A stretch of DNA of 55,244 bases from Verrucomicrobiota bacterium (GTDB lineage Bacteria > Verrucomicrobiota > Verrucomicrobiia > Limisphaerales > UBA9464): contig VHCX01000020.1 in the NCBI GenBank assembly GCA_016871615.1, positions 1 to 55,244 of the forward strand. Reading direction: 5' to 3'. The position numbers and the translations under genes are program-made. Shown piece after piece: positions 29,896 to 38,530 of the stretch. Position 1 is the first letter of the stretch, and every line of letters starts with the position of its first letter. The notes beneath the pieces are model-generated. The model worked only from the letters and a program-made list of their open reading frames with translations, was not told where the DNA came from and did not search any database.

Positions 29896-30831
29896 TCAAT
29901 GCCGCAGCACGTGCCGGAGGTAGAGGTACATGAGGGGGGCGTTGAAGAGCAGGCTGTCGAGCAGGTCGAGGATGCCGCCGATGCCCGGGAAGAACCGGCC
30001 GGAATCCTTCACGCCCGCCTCGCGCTTGAAGAGCGACTCGATGAGGTCGCCCACCACCGCGGCCACGCTGAGGACCACGCCCAGGACCGCCGCGTGGAGC
30101 GGGGTCATCCCGGCCAGGCGATCGCCCAATAGCGCCGCCAGGCCCAGCGAGCACGCCGTGGAGACCACCACCGCGCCAGCGAATCCCTCCCAGGTCTTCC
30201 CGGGGCTGATGCGCGGGATCATCTTGTGCCGGCCGATCAGCGAGCCCGTGCAGTAGGCGCCCACGTCGCTGAACTTGGTCACCACGATGAAGTAGAGGAC
30301 GTAGAAACGCCCATCCACGCCGGGGAAGAAATTGATCTTCTGGATGAAGTTCAAGAGCCACGGCACGTACATCAGGCCCAAGAGGGTCATGGAGATGGCC
30401 GTCATGGCGTTGCCCTGGTTCTTCTTCGACACGAACTCCCGCAGGCACAGGCCCAGCACGAAGAGCACCAGCACCGCCGACTCGAAATCGGCCGCGCGCG
30501 ACGGTTGGCCCGAGAACCGCGACCCGGGCTGGTACACCGTGAGGTAAAAGAACGTCGCCGCCATCAGCAGCAGGCCGTTGGCCAGTCCCCAGAAGCGGAA
30601 GCACACGAACCCGCGCCGCTCGACCATGCCGTAGAACTCGACCAAGCCGGTACCGGCCAGGAGCATCATCAGGCCCAGGAACACGTAGCTGCGGATGAAG
30701 GCGTCGGTCGAGAAGATGGCCGCCAGGACGATCGACCACAGGAAGAGCGTGCTGCCCAGGCGTCGCAGGAAGACCTGCCCCTTGGACAGGGCGGCGGCGG
30801 GAGCGGGCGCGGGCACCGGGACGTCGGCCAT
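29896..30831 (-). CDS. cdsA: Phosphatidate cytidylyltransferase
   Basis: Integral membrane enzyme making CDP-diacylglycerol from phosphatidate and CTP, central to phospholipid synthesis. 311 residues with about eight hydrophobic helices. The CDS signature is present: VTKFSDVGAYCTGSLIGRHKMIPRISPGKTWEG, and SVAAVVGDLIESLFKREAGVKDSG with FFPGIGGILDLLDSLLFNAP near the C-terminus, including the metal-binding Asp residues. The start at 30831 (MADVPVP) gives a short cytoplasmic tail; the longer open frame has no homology. It is divergent from the multiheme cytochrome gene with a 189-base gap. Undecaprenyl synthase, its usual partner, is not adjacent. Confidence 0.95.
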   Translation of the reverse strand: MADVPVPAPAPAAALSKGQVFLRRLGSTLFLWSIVLAAIFSTDAFIRSYVFLGLMMLLAGTGLVEFYGMVERRGFVCFRFWGLANGLLLMAATFFYLTVYQPGSRFSGQPSRAADFESAVLVLFVLGLCLREFVSKKNQGNAMTAISMTLLGLMYVPWLLNFIQKINFFPGVDGRFYVLYFIVVTKFSDVGAYCTGSLIGRHKMIPRISPGKTWEGFAGAVVVSTACSLGLAALLGDRLAGMTPLHAAVLGVVLSVAAVVGDLIESLFKREAGVKDSGRFFPGIGGILDLLDSLLFNAPLMYLYLRHVLRH

Positions 30832-31020
30832 GCGGCAAACCTGACGCCAACCCGCCCGGGTCATCAATCCCGGCGTCGATCCAGGTTGCCAACCACCTTC
30901 CCTCCGATGACGGGGCCCGGATCCGCCCGGCGGGTGGGACCGACCGGCAGTTCGCCCCCGGAAACAGCCGGTTCGCCCCCGGAAACTGGAAAAAAACCAA
31001 ACCAGGTCCTCCATTCCCCG

Positions 31021-33960
31021 ATGGTCCCGGGAGATGATGAACCGAAGGAAACCCCGCCGCCGAAGGCCCGGCGCTACGTGCGCGCCATCGGCCCCCGGCT
31101 TCGCTGGGTGCTGAACCTCGTCTGGGTGCTGCTGGCCCTGTTGGGGGCCAACTCGGTGTACCTGCTCACCGTCACCTTCATGACCTGGAAGGATCGGGCC
31201 AGCGGGGTGAGCTACCAGAACTACGCCTACCAGATCCAGTTCCTGGCGCATCTCATCCTGGGGCTGCTCTTCGTGGTGCCGTTCCTCGTCTTCAACTGGG
31301 TCCACATCGCCAACACCTGGAACCGGCCCAACCGCAAGGCCGTGTACGTGGGCTACGCGCTCTTCGCCATCAGCCTCGCGGTGCTCATCTCAGGCGTGGT
31401 GCTGGTGCGCTTCGACGGACTGGAGTGGATGCAGGTCAAGAGCGAGTCGAGCCGATCGGTGGCCTACTGGGCGCATGTCATCACCCCCCTGCTCTGCGTC
31501 TGGCTCTACCTGCTGCACCGGTTGGCCGGCCCGCGCATCCGCTGGAAGGTCGGGATCAGCTGGGGCGCGGCCGTCGCCGCGGCCGTGGTCGTGCTGGTGG
31601 CCTTCCACCGGCATGATCCGCGCGTGTGGTCGGCCAAGGCCCCGGCGTCGGGCGAGAAGTACTTCATGCCCAGCAGTTCGCGCACGGCCAATGGCAAGTT
31701 CATCCCGGCCAAGTCCCTGATGAACAACGAGTACTGCCTCGAGTGCCACCCGGACGTGTTCGATTCCTACATCCACTCGGCCCACAAGTTCAGCTCGTTC
31801 AACAACCCCTTCTACCTGTTCAGCATCAAGCAGACCCGCGAGGTGGCCATGAAGCGGGACGGCTCGGTGCAGGCCTCCCGGTGGTGCGCCGGCTGCCACG
31901 ACCCGGTGCCCTTCTTCTCCGGCGCGTTCGACGATCCCGAGTTCGACATGGTGAAGCACCCGACCTCGCAGGCCGGCATCACCTGCGTCACCTGCCACTC
32001 CATCACGCATCTGGAGGGCGCCGAGAAGGGGCCCATCGGCAATGGCAACTACACCATCGAGGAACCGGTCCACTACCCCTTCGCCTTCGCGCCCACCAAC
32101 TCGCTGGCCTACTTCGTCAACAAGCAGCTGGTGAAGGGCAAGCCGCAGTTCCACAAGGAGACCTTCCTGAAGCCCTTCCACAAGACGGCCGAGTTCTGCT
32201 CGACCTGCCACAAGGTGGGCATCCCCTACGCGGTCAACCACTACAAGGAGTTCCTGCGCGGCCAGAACCACTACGATTCGTACCTGCTCTCGGGCGTGTC
32301 GGGGGTGAATGCGCGGTCGTTCTATTATCCCGACAAGGCCAAGGCCAATTGCGCCGAGTGCCACATGCCGCTGCAGGAATCGGCCGATTTCGGGGCCAAG
32401 AAGTACGGCACCAACGGGTTCCTGGCCGTCCACAGCCATGCCTTCCCGGGCGCGAACACGGGTGTTCCAGCCAAGGTGCTGCCGCCCGGGCCCGAGCAGA
32501 AGAAGGCAATCGCCCGTCAGCAGGACTTCCTGAAGGACTGCATCCGGGTGGACCTCTTCGGCGTCAAGGAGGGGGGCACCATCGATGCGCCCCTGATGGC
32601 GCCGCTGCGCCCCACCCTGCCCCGCCTCAAGCCGGGCAAGACCTACCTTCTGGAGACGGTCGTCCGAACGGTGAAGCTGGGCCATCCGCTCACCCAGGGC
32701 ACCGTCGACTCCAACGAGATCTGGGCCGACGTCTCGGTGACCGACGGCCAGGGCCGGGTCGTGGGCCGTTCCGGGGCCACCGGACGTCACGGCGAGGTAG
32801 ACCCGTGGTCCCACTTCCTCAACGTCTACATGCTCGACAAGGACGGCAACCGCATCGACCGGCGCAACGCCCAGGACATCTTCACGCCGCTCTACAACAA
32901 CCAGATCCCGCCCGGCGCGGCGCATGTGCTGCACTACCGGCTCACCGTGCCCGAGACCCAGCGCTCGCCGCTCACGGTCGAGGTGAAGGTGAACTACCGG
33001 AAGTTCGACACGATCTACTTCAACTACACCTACGCCTCGAACTACGTGAAGGGCGGGCCGTTTCTGGTGACCAACGACCTGCCGGTCACCGTGATGGCGT
33101 CGGACCGGCTCGAGTTCGAGATCGAGGGCGGATCCGGAGTCACGAGCACCAACGCGCCCTCCAAGATTCCGGAGTGGCAGCGCTGGAACGACTACGGCAT
33201 CGGCCTGTTCCTGAAGGGCGACAAGGGCAGCGAGAAGGGCGAACTCATCCAGGCGGCCGAGGCCTTCGGTCGGGTCGAGGCGCTCGGCCGCGCCGACGGC
33301 CCCCTCAACCTCGCGCGGGTGTTCTTCAAGGAGGGCCGCCTCGACGACGCCGTGGGTGCCCTGCAGCGCGCCAACGACCCCAAGCGTTTCGACCCGCCGG
33401 GCAACCGCTGGACCATCGCCTGGCTCAACGGCCTGGTGAACAAGCAGAACGGGTTCCTCGACGAATCCATCCGGCAGCTCACGAGCATCCTGGAAGACCG
33501 CTACCCGGAGCTGGAGAAGCGCGGGTTCGATTTCAGCCGCGACTACGAGGTGATCAATGAACTGGGTCAGACCCTGTTCGAGCGCGCCAAGATGGAGCGC
33601 GCCAATCCGGAGCGGAAGCAGGAGCACCTGCGGGCCGCCGCGGCGCGCTTCGAGCGCACCCTGGCCATCGATCCCGAGAACCTCACGGCCCACTACAACC
33701 TGGGCCTCATCCACGCCGCCCTCGGCGACGCGGCCGCCAGCGAGCGCCACCGGAAGCTCCACGAGCGCTATCGGCCCGACGACAACGCGCGCGACCGCGC
33801 CGTGGCCATCGCCCGCCGCAACCACCCGGCCGCCGACCACGCCGCACAGGCCATCGTGATCTACGACCTGCAGCATCCGCAGAGCCTCTCCCTGGCCGGA
33901 TCGCTGGCCGACTCCGATGCACCTGTGGCCCCGCCGGCAAACGCCACGGCGGCTCGCTGA
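31021..33960 (+). CDS. Membrane-anchored pentaheme cytochrome c with TPR tail
   Basis: A 979-residue redox protein. The first 205 residues contain about five hydrophobic helices, the first near 30-55, which anchor it and resemble a cytochrome b561-type membrane module. The exported part has five CxxCH heme c sites: CLECH (about 240), CAGCH (290), CVTCH (322), CSTCH (393) and CAECH (444), spaced as in cytochrome c554/NrfB-like multiheme folds. Residues about 530-710 are beta-rich (LGHPLTQGTVDSNEIWADVSV). From about 725 to 940 there are tetratricopeptide repeats (AEAFGRVEALGRADGPLNLARVF and similar). The downstream FG-GAP/ASPIC gene starts 58 bases after the stop. Role inferred: electron transfer across the inner membrane to a periplasmic or outer-membrane complex. 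Confidence 0.85.
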   Translation: MVPGDDEPKETPPPKARRYVRAIGPRLRWVLNLVWVLLALLGANSVYLLTVTFMTWKDRASGVSYQNYAYQIQFLAHLILGLLFVVPFLVFNWVHIANTWNRPNRKAVYVGYALFAISLAVLISGVVLVRFDGLEWMQVKSESSRSVAYWAHVITPLLCVWLYLLHRLAGPRIRWKVGISWGAAVAAAVVVLVAFHRHDPRVWSAKAPASGEKYFMPSSSRTANGKFIPAKSLMNNEYCLECHPDVFDSYIHSAHKFSSFNNPFYLFSIKQTREVAMKRDGSVQASRWCAGCHDPVPFFSGAFDDPEFDMVKHPTSQAGITCVTCHSITHLEGAEKGPIGNGNYTIEEPVHYPFAFAPTNSLAYFVNKQLVKGKPQFHKETFLKPFHKTAEFCSTCHKVGIPYAVNHYKEFLRGQNHYDSYLLSGVSGVNARSFYYPDKAKANCAECHMPLQESADFGAKKYGTNGFLAVHSHAFPGANTGVPAKVLPPGPEQKKAIARQQDFLKDCIRVDLFGVKEGGTIDAPLMAPLRPTLPRLKPGKTYLLETVVRTVKLGHPLTQGTVDSNEIWADVSVTDGQGRVVGRSGATGRHGEVDPWSHFLNVYMLDKDGNRIDRRNAQDIFTPLYNNQIPPGAAHVLHYRLTVPETQRSPLTVEVKVNYRKFDTIYFNYTYASNYVKGGPFLVTNDLPVTVMASDRLEFEIEGGSGVTSTNAPSKIPEWQRWNDYGIGLFLKGDKGSEKGELIQAAEAFGRVEALGRADGPLNLARVFFKEGRLDDAVGALQRANDPKRFDPPGNRWTIAWLNGLVNKQNGFLDESIRQLTSILEDRYPELEKRGFDFSRDYEVINELGQTLFERAKMERANPERKQEHLRAAAARFERTLAIDPENLTAHYNLGLIHAALGDAAASERHRKLHERYRPDDNARDRAVAIARRNHPAADHAAQAIVIYDLQHPQSLSLAGSLADSDAPVAPPANATAAR

Positions 33961-34018
33961 TCTCCGGGAGCGCCGATGTCCTGACGCCCGCACCGCTGCC
34001 TGATAGCCTTCTTTCGCC

Positions 34019-35884
34019 ATGCCCCAGAAACCGAACGGCCCGAACGAACCCGAGGAGTGGGTCGATTCCGACGACCGCGCCATCCGCACCGGACTCCGAT
34101 GGTCTCTGGTGGCCCTGATCGGTCTGGGGGTGGTGGGAGTAGGGGCCTTCTTCGCCCTGCGCAAAACCGCAGGACCGGCCAAGGTGCAGGTCACGCCCCT
34201 GGCGGCTCCGCAGACCGTGCAGACCGCCCAGAAACTCACCCTGCCGAAGGTGCCGTTCTCCGAGGTGGGCGAGGCGGCGGGCCTGAGGTTCCGGCACTTC
34301 ACGGGGGCGGCCGGCGAGAAACTCCTGCCCGAGACCATGGGAGCCGGCGCAGCGTTCTTCGATGCCGATGGCGATGGCGACGCCGATCTGCTCCTGGTCA
34401 ATGGCAACCGCTGGCCCTGGGATGCCCAGGGTGCGGCCTCGCCCGGAAGCGCCCTGTACCGCAATGACACCCCTCCCGGCGGCGCCATCCGCTTCACCGA
34501 CATCTCGGCGGGCTCAGGGCTCGAGGCCCCGCTTTACGGCATGGGTGCGGCGGTGGGTGACTATGACAATGACGGCCGGCCCGACGTGTTGATCACCGCC
34601 GTCGGCGGGGCCCGGCTCTTCCACAACGAAGGGGACGGACACTTCAAGGAGGTCACCACCACGGCCGGTGTCGGTGGCAAGCCGGACGACTGGAGCACCG
34701 CGGCCACCTGGTTCGACCTCGACAACGACGGCGACCTCGACCTCGTCGTGGCGCACTACGTGAAATGGTCCCGGGCGATCGACGCCGAGGTGGGCTACAA
34801 GATCGACGGGAGCACCCGGGCCTACGGTCCGCCCATGAACTTCCAGGGCACCTTCCCGAGCCTCTACCGCAACGAGGGCGGCGGGCGCTTCACCGACATC
34901 AGCAAGGAGGGCGGCGTGCAGGTCACCAACCCGTCCACCGGTGTCCCAGCGGCCAAGTCGCTCGGCGTGGTCGCCACGGACTTCAATGGCGACGGGCTCA
35001 CCGACCTCATCGTGGCCAACGACACGGTCCAGAACTTCGTCTTCGAGAACCAGCGCGACGGCCGCTTCAAGGAGGTGGGGGCGCTGACCGGCATCGCCTT
35101 CGACAGCTACGGCAACACGCGCGGAGCCATGGGCATCGACGCCGCCCGCTTCACCGACGACGGCAAACTGGGCATCGCCATCGGCAACTTCGCCAACGAG
35201 ATGACGGCCCTCTACGTCGGCGGGTCCACGGCGGGGCTTTTCACCGACGAGTCCATCTCCTGGGGCGTGGGCCCGGCCAGCCGGCTGCCCCTGAAGTTCG
35301 GCGTGTTGTTCCTCGACTGGGACCTGGACGGGCGTCTCGACCTGCTCAGCGTCAACGGCCATCTGGAGGAGGAGATCACCAAGGTCCAGGCCAGCCAGAA
35401 ATACCGTCAGCCGGCCCAGTTGTTCTGGAATGCGGGCGCGGACGGCTTCGTGCCGGTGGGGCCGGAGCAGGCGGGAGCGGCTCTCTTCACCCCGATCGTG
35501 GGCCGCGGCTGCGCCCAGGCCGACCTCGACGGCGACGGCGACGACGACCTGCTCTTCACCCAGGCCGGCGGCGCGCCGCTGCTGCTGCGCAACGACCGCC
35601 CCGCCGGAGGCCGTTGGGTGCGGCTCAAGCTAGTCGGCACGCGGTCCAATCGGGATGCCCTCGGGGCGACCGTGCAACTCAAGGCCGGCGGCAAGACCCA
35701 GTGGCGCACCGTCACGGCCAACCGCGGCTACCTGAGCTCCAGTGCCCTGCCCATCACCTTCGGTCTGGGCGAGGCCACGGCCGTCGAGTCCATCGAGATC
35801 ATCTGGCCCGGCGGCCAGCGCCAGAGTGTGCCTGCGGCCCAGGCCCAACCCGGAGCCGTCACGGAGATCCGCCAGGCGCCCTGA
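34019..35884 (+). CDS. CRTAC1-type protein: FG-GAP repeats plus ASPIC/UnbV domain
   Basis: A 621-residue protein. A single hydrophobic helix at about 27-48 acts as an uncleaved anchor. It is followed by FG-GAP/VCBS-like calcium-binding repeats with clear Asp-rich loops (DADGDGDADLLL, DYDNDGRPDVLI, DLDNDGDLDLVV, DFNGDGLTDLIV, DWDLDGRLDLLS, DLDGDGDDDLLF), forming an integrin-like propeller. The C-terminal ASPIC/UnbV domain is visible as RLKLVGTRSNRDALGATVQL and IEIIWPGGQRQSVP. The gene follows the pentaheme cytochrome by 58 bases and is probably cotranscribed. Such pairs recur in PVC and Acidobacteria genomes, but their function is not established. A surface-assembled complex with the cytochrome is plausible. 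Confidence 0.85.
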   Translation: MPQKPNGPNEPEEWVDSDDRAIRTGLRWSLVALIGLGVVGVGAFFALRKTAGPAKVQVTPLAAPQTVQTAQKLTLPKVPFSEVGEAAGLRFRHFTGAAGEKLLPETMGAGAAFFDADGDGDADLLLVNGNRWPWDAQGAASPGSALYRNDTPPGGAIRFTDISAGSGLEAPLYGMGAAVGDYDNDGRPDVLITAVGGARLFHNEGDGHFKEVTTTAGVGGKPDDWSTAATWFDLDNDGDLDLVVAHYVKWSRAIDAEVGYKIDGSTRAYGPPMNFQGTFPSLYRNEGGGRFTDISKEGGVQVTNPSTGVPAAKSLGVVATDFNGDGLTDLIVANDTVQNFVFENQRDGRFKEVGALTGIAFDSYGNTRGAMGIDAARFTDDGKLGIAIGNFANEMTALYVGGSTAGLFTDESISWGVGPASRLPLKFGVLFLDWDLDGRLDLLSVNGHLEEEITKVQASQKYRQPAQLFWNAGADGFVPVGPEQAGAALFTPIVGRGCAQADLDGDGDDDLLFTQAGGAPLLLRNDRPAGGRWVRLKLVGTRSNRDALGATVQLKAGGKTQWRTVTANRGYLSSSALPITFGLGEATAVESIEIIWPGGQRQSVPAAQAQPGAVTEIRQAP

Positions 35885-35937
35885 GCCGTGCGACGACCCG
35901 GGATTCCAGGCGCTGAATCACCGCCCCGCATCCGCGA

Positions 35938-37005
35938 TCACCGATAGGCCGAGACCGGCTTCGGAACCACACCGAGTTCGGCGTAGTTGAAACCGGCCTC
36001 CAAGGGCTTGTAAGTGCCCACGATGTCCACGCTCCGTCGGGCATCGATGGCCGCCTCCATGCCCAATCCCCAGTAGACGGCGTTGATGACCAGGCGGCGC
36101 AGATCGGCGCATTGAAGGTCGTGGGCACTGCCCATGGTGGACTGGAACACGCGGGCCCGGCGACCGTTGCGGGTCTCCCAATGCTTGAACCAGGCCACCG
36201 GCAGCGGTTCGAGCTTGGGATTGGGGGCATCGGTGGGTTTGCGCCCCAGGAGCGGCTGACCCCAGACCAAGGCCGTGCAACCCGCCGGCAACTGCCCGCC
36301 TTCCGGGTAGGTGCGGTACACATCGGAGTTGCCCCAGAGGTCCTTCACCCCGCGCAAGATCGGGTGGTCCTTCATCTCCGGAACCACGATCCCCCGGGTC
36401 GAATCGGCATGCCATTGGCCGTGATGGTTCATGAAGCTGCCGCCCAGCACGTCGTTGCCCCAATCCACCGGCTTGCCGTGGATCTTGTAGGGCAACGCCC
36501 CGTGGAACCCGTGGTTTCCTGTGCGCAGCGAGAGGATCGGGCGGCCCGAGTCGATGTAGCCCACGATGAGTTCGCGCTCCGCCATCGGCAGGGTCAGCAG
36601 GCGCGGATAGAACAGGACGAGGTCGGCCTTCGCCAGCAGTTCCAGGCCCGGGATGTGATGTTCGCGGAAGGGTTTCCCCTTCTCGGGATACACCGGCATC
36701 GTGGGATCCACCTCGCCCTTCTCGTTCACCGCGAAGAGCACCGTGCACTCGAAGCCATGATGCGTGCTGAGGATCTTCGCCATCATGGGCATGGACTGTT
36801 CGCTGCGGTACTCCTGATCGGCCGCGATCAGGACCACCCGCTTGCCCCGGCCGGGACCTGATTTCCCCGGATAGCTCAGCCATTGCTCGGAATCCGCCGC
36901 GTGACCTGGGCCCAGGCCGTGGGAGAACCACCAGGCTAGGACGGCCCACAGGCGGAATGCGGAGCCCGGCTTCAGGCCAAGGGCGCTAGTTCTTGGGGAT
37001 TTCAT
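35938..37005 (-). CDS. Secreted ThuA-like (class I glutamine-amidotransferase fold) protein
   Basis: A 355-residue protein, last gene of a three-gene leftward operon. Its start overlaps the end of the dehydrogenase-like gene by 20 bases. An N-terminal hydrophobic stretch (LWAVLAWWFSHGLGPGHA) acts as a signal peptide. The body resembles ThuA: KRVVLIAADQEYRSEQSMPMMAKIL, LLAKADLVLFYPRLL, GGSFMNHHG and TMGSAHDLQCADLRRLVINAVYWGLG near the C-terminus. ThuA proteins act in sugar (trehalose/trehaloside) utilisation, though the biochemical role remains unclear. In PVC bacteria they often accompany PVC heme proteins and propeller dehydrogenases, as here. Confidence 0.85.
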   Translation of the reverse strand: MKSPRTSALGLKPGSAFRLWAVLAWWFSHGLGPGHAADSEQWLSYPGKSGPGRGKRVVLIAADQEYRSEQSMPMMAKILSTHHGFECTVLFAVNEKGEVDPTMPVYPEKGKPFREHHIPGLELLAKADLVLFYPRLLTLPMAERELIVGYIDSGRPILSLRTGNHGFHGALPYKIHGKPVDWGNDVLGGSFMNHHGQWHADSTRGIVVPEMKDHPILRGVKDLWGNSDVYRTYPEGGQLPAGCTALVWGQPLLGRKPTDAPNPKLEPLPVAWFKHWETRNGRRARVFQSTMGSAHDLQCADLRRLVINAVYWGLGMEAAIDARRSVDIVGTYKPLEAGFNYAELGVVPKPVSAYR

Positions 37006-38530
37006 TGACCGTGTAGTAGGCCTTGGAGTGCACCAATCCCCCGCCGTCCTTGGATCGGATGCCGGACAGGTCGAACTCGTGGACGTGGTCCTCGACCACC
37101 CGGCCCAGGGTGATCTGCGCCGAGCGCCCGTCGGCCGCAGGCACCGCCGACAGGATCTTCGACGTGGTGTGGTCGACCTCCGGACTGCCGTAGCCTCCAT
37201 GGTACACATGGGTGTAGGTGACGATCCGGTACGAGGCGATGTCGGCGGCGGTCCGGGGATCCACCGGCGCGGTGAAGGTGATGCGGAACCCGTCTTTGCG
37301 GAGGTTGATCTCCTGGATCTCGAAGGGCGTGACCCCATTCCAATCGATGCGCTGCAGGGCGAAGGGTTCCTTGCCGCGCACCGGCCACTGCCGACTGGTG
37401 GTGAAGCCGCCGGCGATCAACTGGCCCTTCGGCGAGAACTCCACGTTCATGATCCCCGTCGCCAATCCCTCGCGGAAGGGATAACAGGCCCCCTGCCACA
37501 CCCCGTTGATCTGCTCGGTGGTGGCCCGCATCACCAGGCTCAGGCTGTAGTCGCCCAGGAAGATCTGCCCCTGGAACGGGCCGAACTTCCCGCCGGTCGT
37601 GTCCACGCGGAACCCGGAGATCGATCGGCCCATCTTGATGTACGGGAACTTCACGGCTGGCGGCACCAGTTCGGGCACCCGCTTCTTCTCCACGCCCATG
37701 CGGGAGTCGCTCTTCGGTTCCAGCGCGGGAGCCGCCACGCCGGGGGCGAAGGGATACCAGTTGTAGCTGGCCGGATGGCCCAGGAACCCACCGGGTTTGA
37801 GGTGCTTGAGCGAACAGCATCCGTTCCACGGGCCCTGGCTCTCGATGGCGAACATCACACCGGCGGCATTGGTGCCCACCCCGCCCGGGCTGCGCAGTCC
37901 GCTGCAAATCGGGATCATTTTCCCGGCCGGCGTGACCTTCACCGCCCATCCCCGGAAGAGGTTGTGGGACTCGTAGGAACCGCTCAGCCCCAGCGCGACC
38001 CAGACGTCTCCCGCCGGGTCGTGCTTCGAAGCGAAGGCGAACTCGTGCCCCTCGGCATAGCCCCAGCCGTTGCTCAAGGTATCGTAGCGGTCGGCCACCC
38101 CGTCCCCGTCGGCATCGGTGATGCGGGTCGCCTCGGCCCAACTGGTGGCGGTCATCGCGCCCTCCCGCCAGGACAACGAGAAGATCTCATCCTGCCCGCT
38201 GGCGAAGAGGTGGTAGTCGGGCCGCGGCGGTGAATCGAAGGCACCCCGCACGAAGTAGATGTCCCCACGGCGCGTGCCCACCGCCAACCGCCCATCGGGC
38301 AGGATCTCCAGCCCGCCGGGTTGCAGCGGGACGGTGCTGGGGATCGGAATGCGGACGATCGGGTAGTACTTGGCCTCCTCCTGGGCCGTGCCCCACATCG
38401 CGCCAAGGTCTTCCTCGGCGCTGAGCCACGGCATGCGAACCATCATCGCCACGGCCATCGCCCAAGCCATCGCGAGCTGCGGGGCCACCCGCGTCGCTCC
38501 TCGGATCCAGGTCGTTCGGGGGGTCACCAT
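36986..38530 (-). CDS. Secreted propeller dehydrogenase-like protein
   Basis: A 514-residue exported protein. The start overlaps the stop of the upstream cytochrome gene in ATGGTGA, so the two are translationally coupled. The signal peptide is long, with a hydrophobic AMAWAMAVAMMVRMPW. The body is a six-bladed propeller like soluble quinoprotein dehydrogenases or the PVC membrane-bound dehydrogenase domain: PGGLEILPDGRLAVGTRRGDIY, RITDADGDGVADRYDTLSNGWGY, SGLRSPGGVGTNAAGVMFAIESQG, GFLGHPASYNWYP. The last 120 residues are an immunoglobulin-like sandwich. No heme site is present in this protein, so electrons would have to pass to the upstream CxxCH protein. The substrate is unknown, probably a sugar or derivative. 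Confidence 0.8.
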   Translation of the reverse strand: MVTPRTTWIRGATRVAPQLAMAWAMAVAMMVRMPWLSAEEDLGAMWGTAQEEAKYYPIVRIPIPSTVPLQPGGLEILPDGRLAVGTRRGDIYFVRGAFDSPPRPDYHLFASGQDEIFSLSWREGAMTATSWAEATRITDADGDGVADRYDTLSNGWGYAEGHEFAFASKHDPAGDVWVALGLSGSYESHNLFRGWAVKVTPAGKMIPICSGLRSPGGVGTNAAGVMFAIESQGPWNGCCSLKHLKPGGFLGHPASYNWYPFAPGVAAPALEPKSDSRMGVEKKRVPELVPPAVKFPYIKMGRSISGFRVDTTGGKFGPFQGQIFLGDYSLSLVMRATTEQINGVWQGACYPFREGLATGIMNVEFSPKGQLIAGGFTTSRQWPVRGKEPFALQRIDWNGVTPFEIQEINLRKDGFRITFTAPVDPRTAADIASYRIVTYTHVYHGGYGSPEVDHTTSKILSAVPAADGRSAQITLGRVVEDHVHEFDLSGIRSKDGGGLVHSKAYYTVNEIPKN

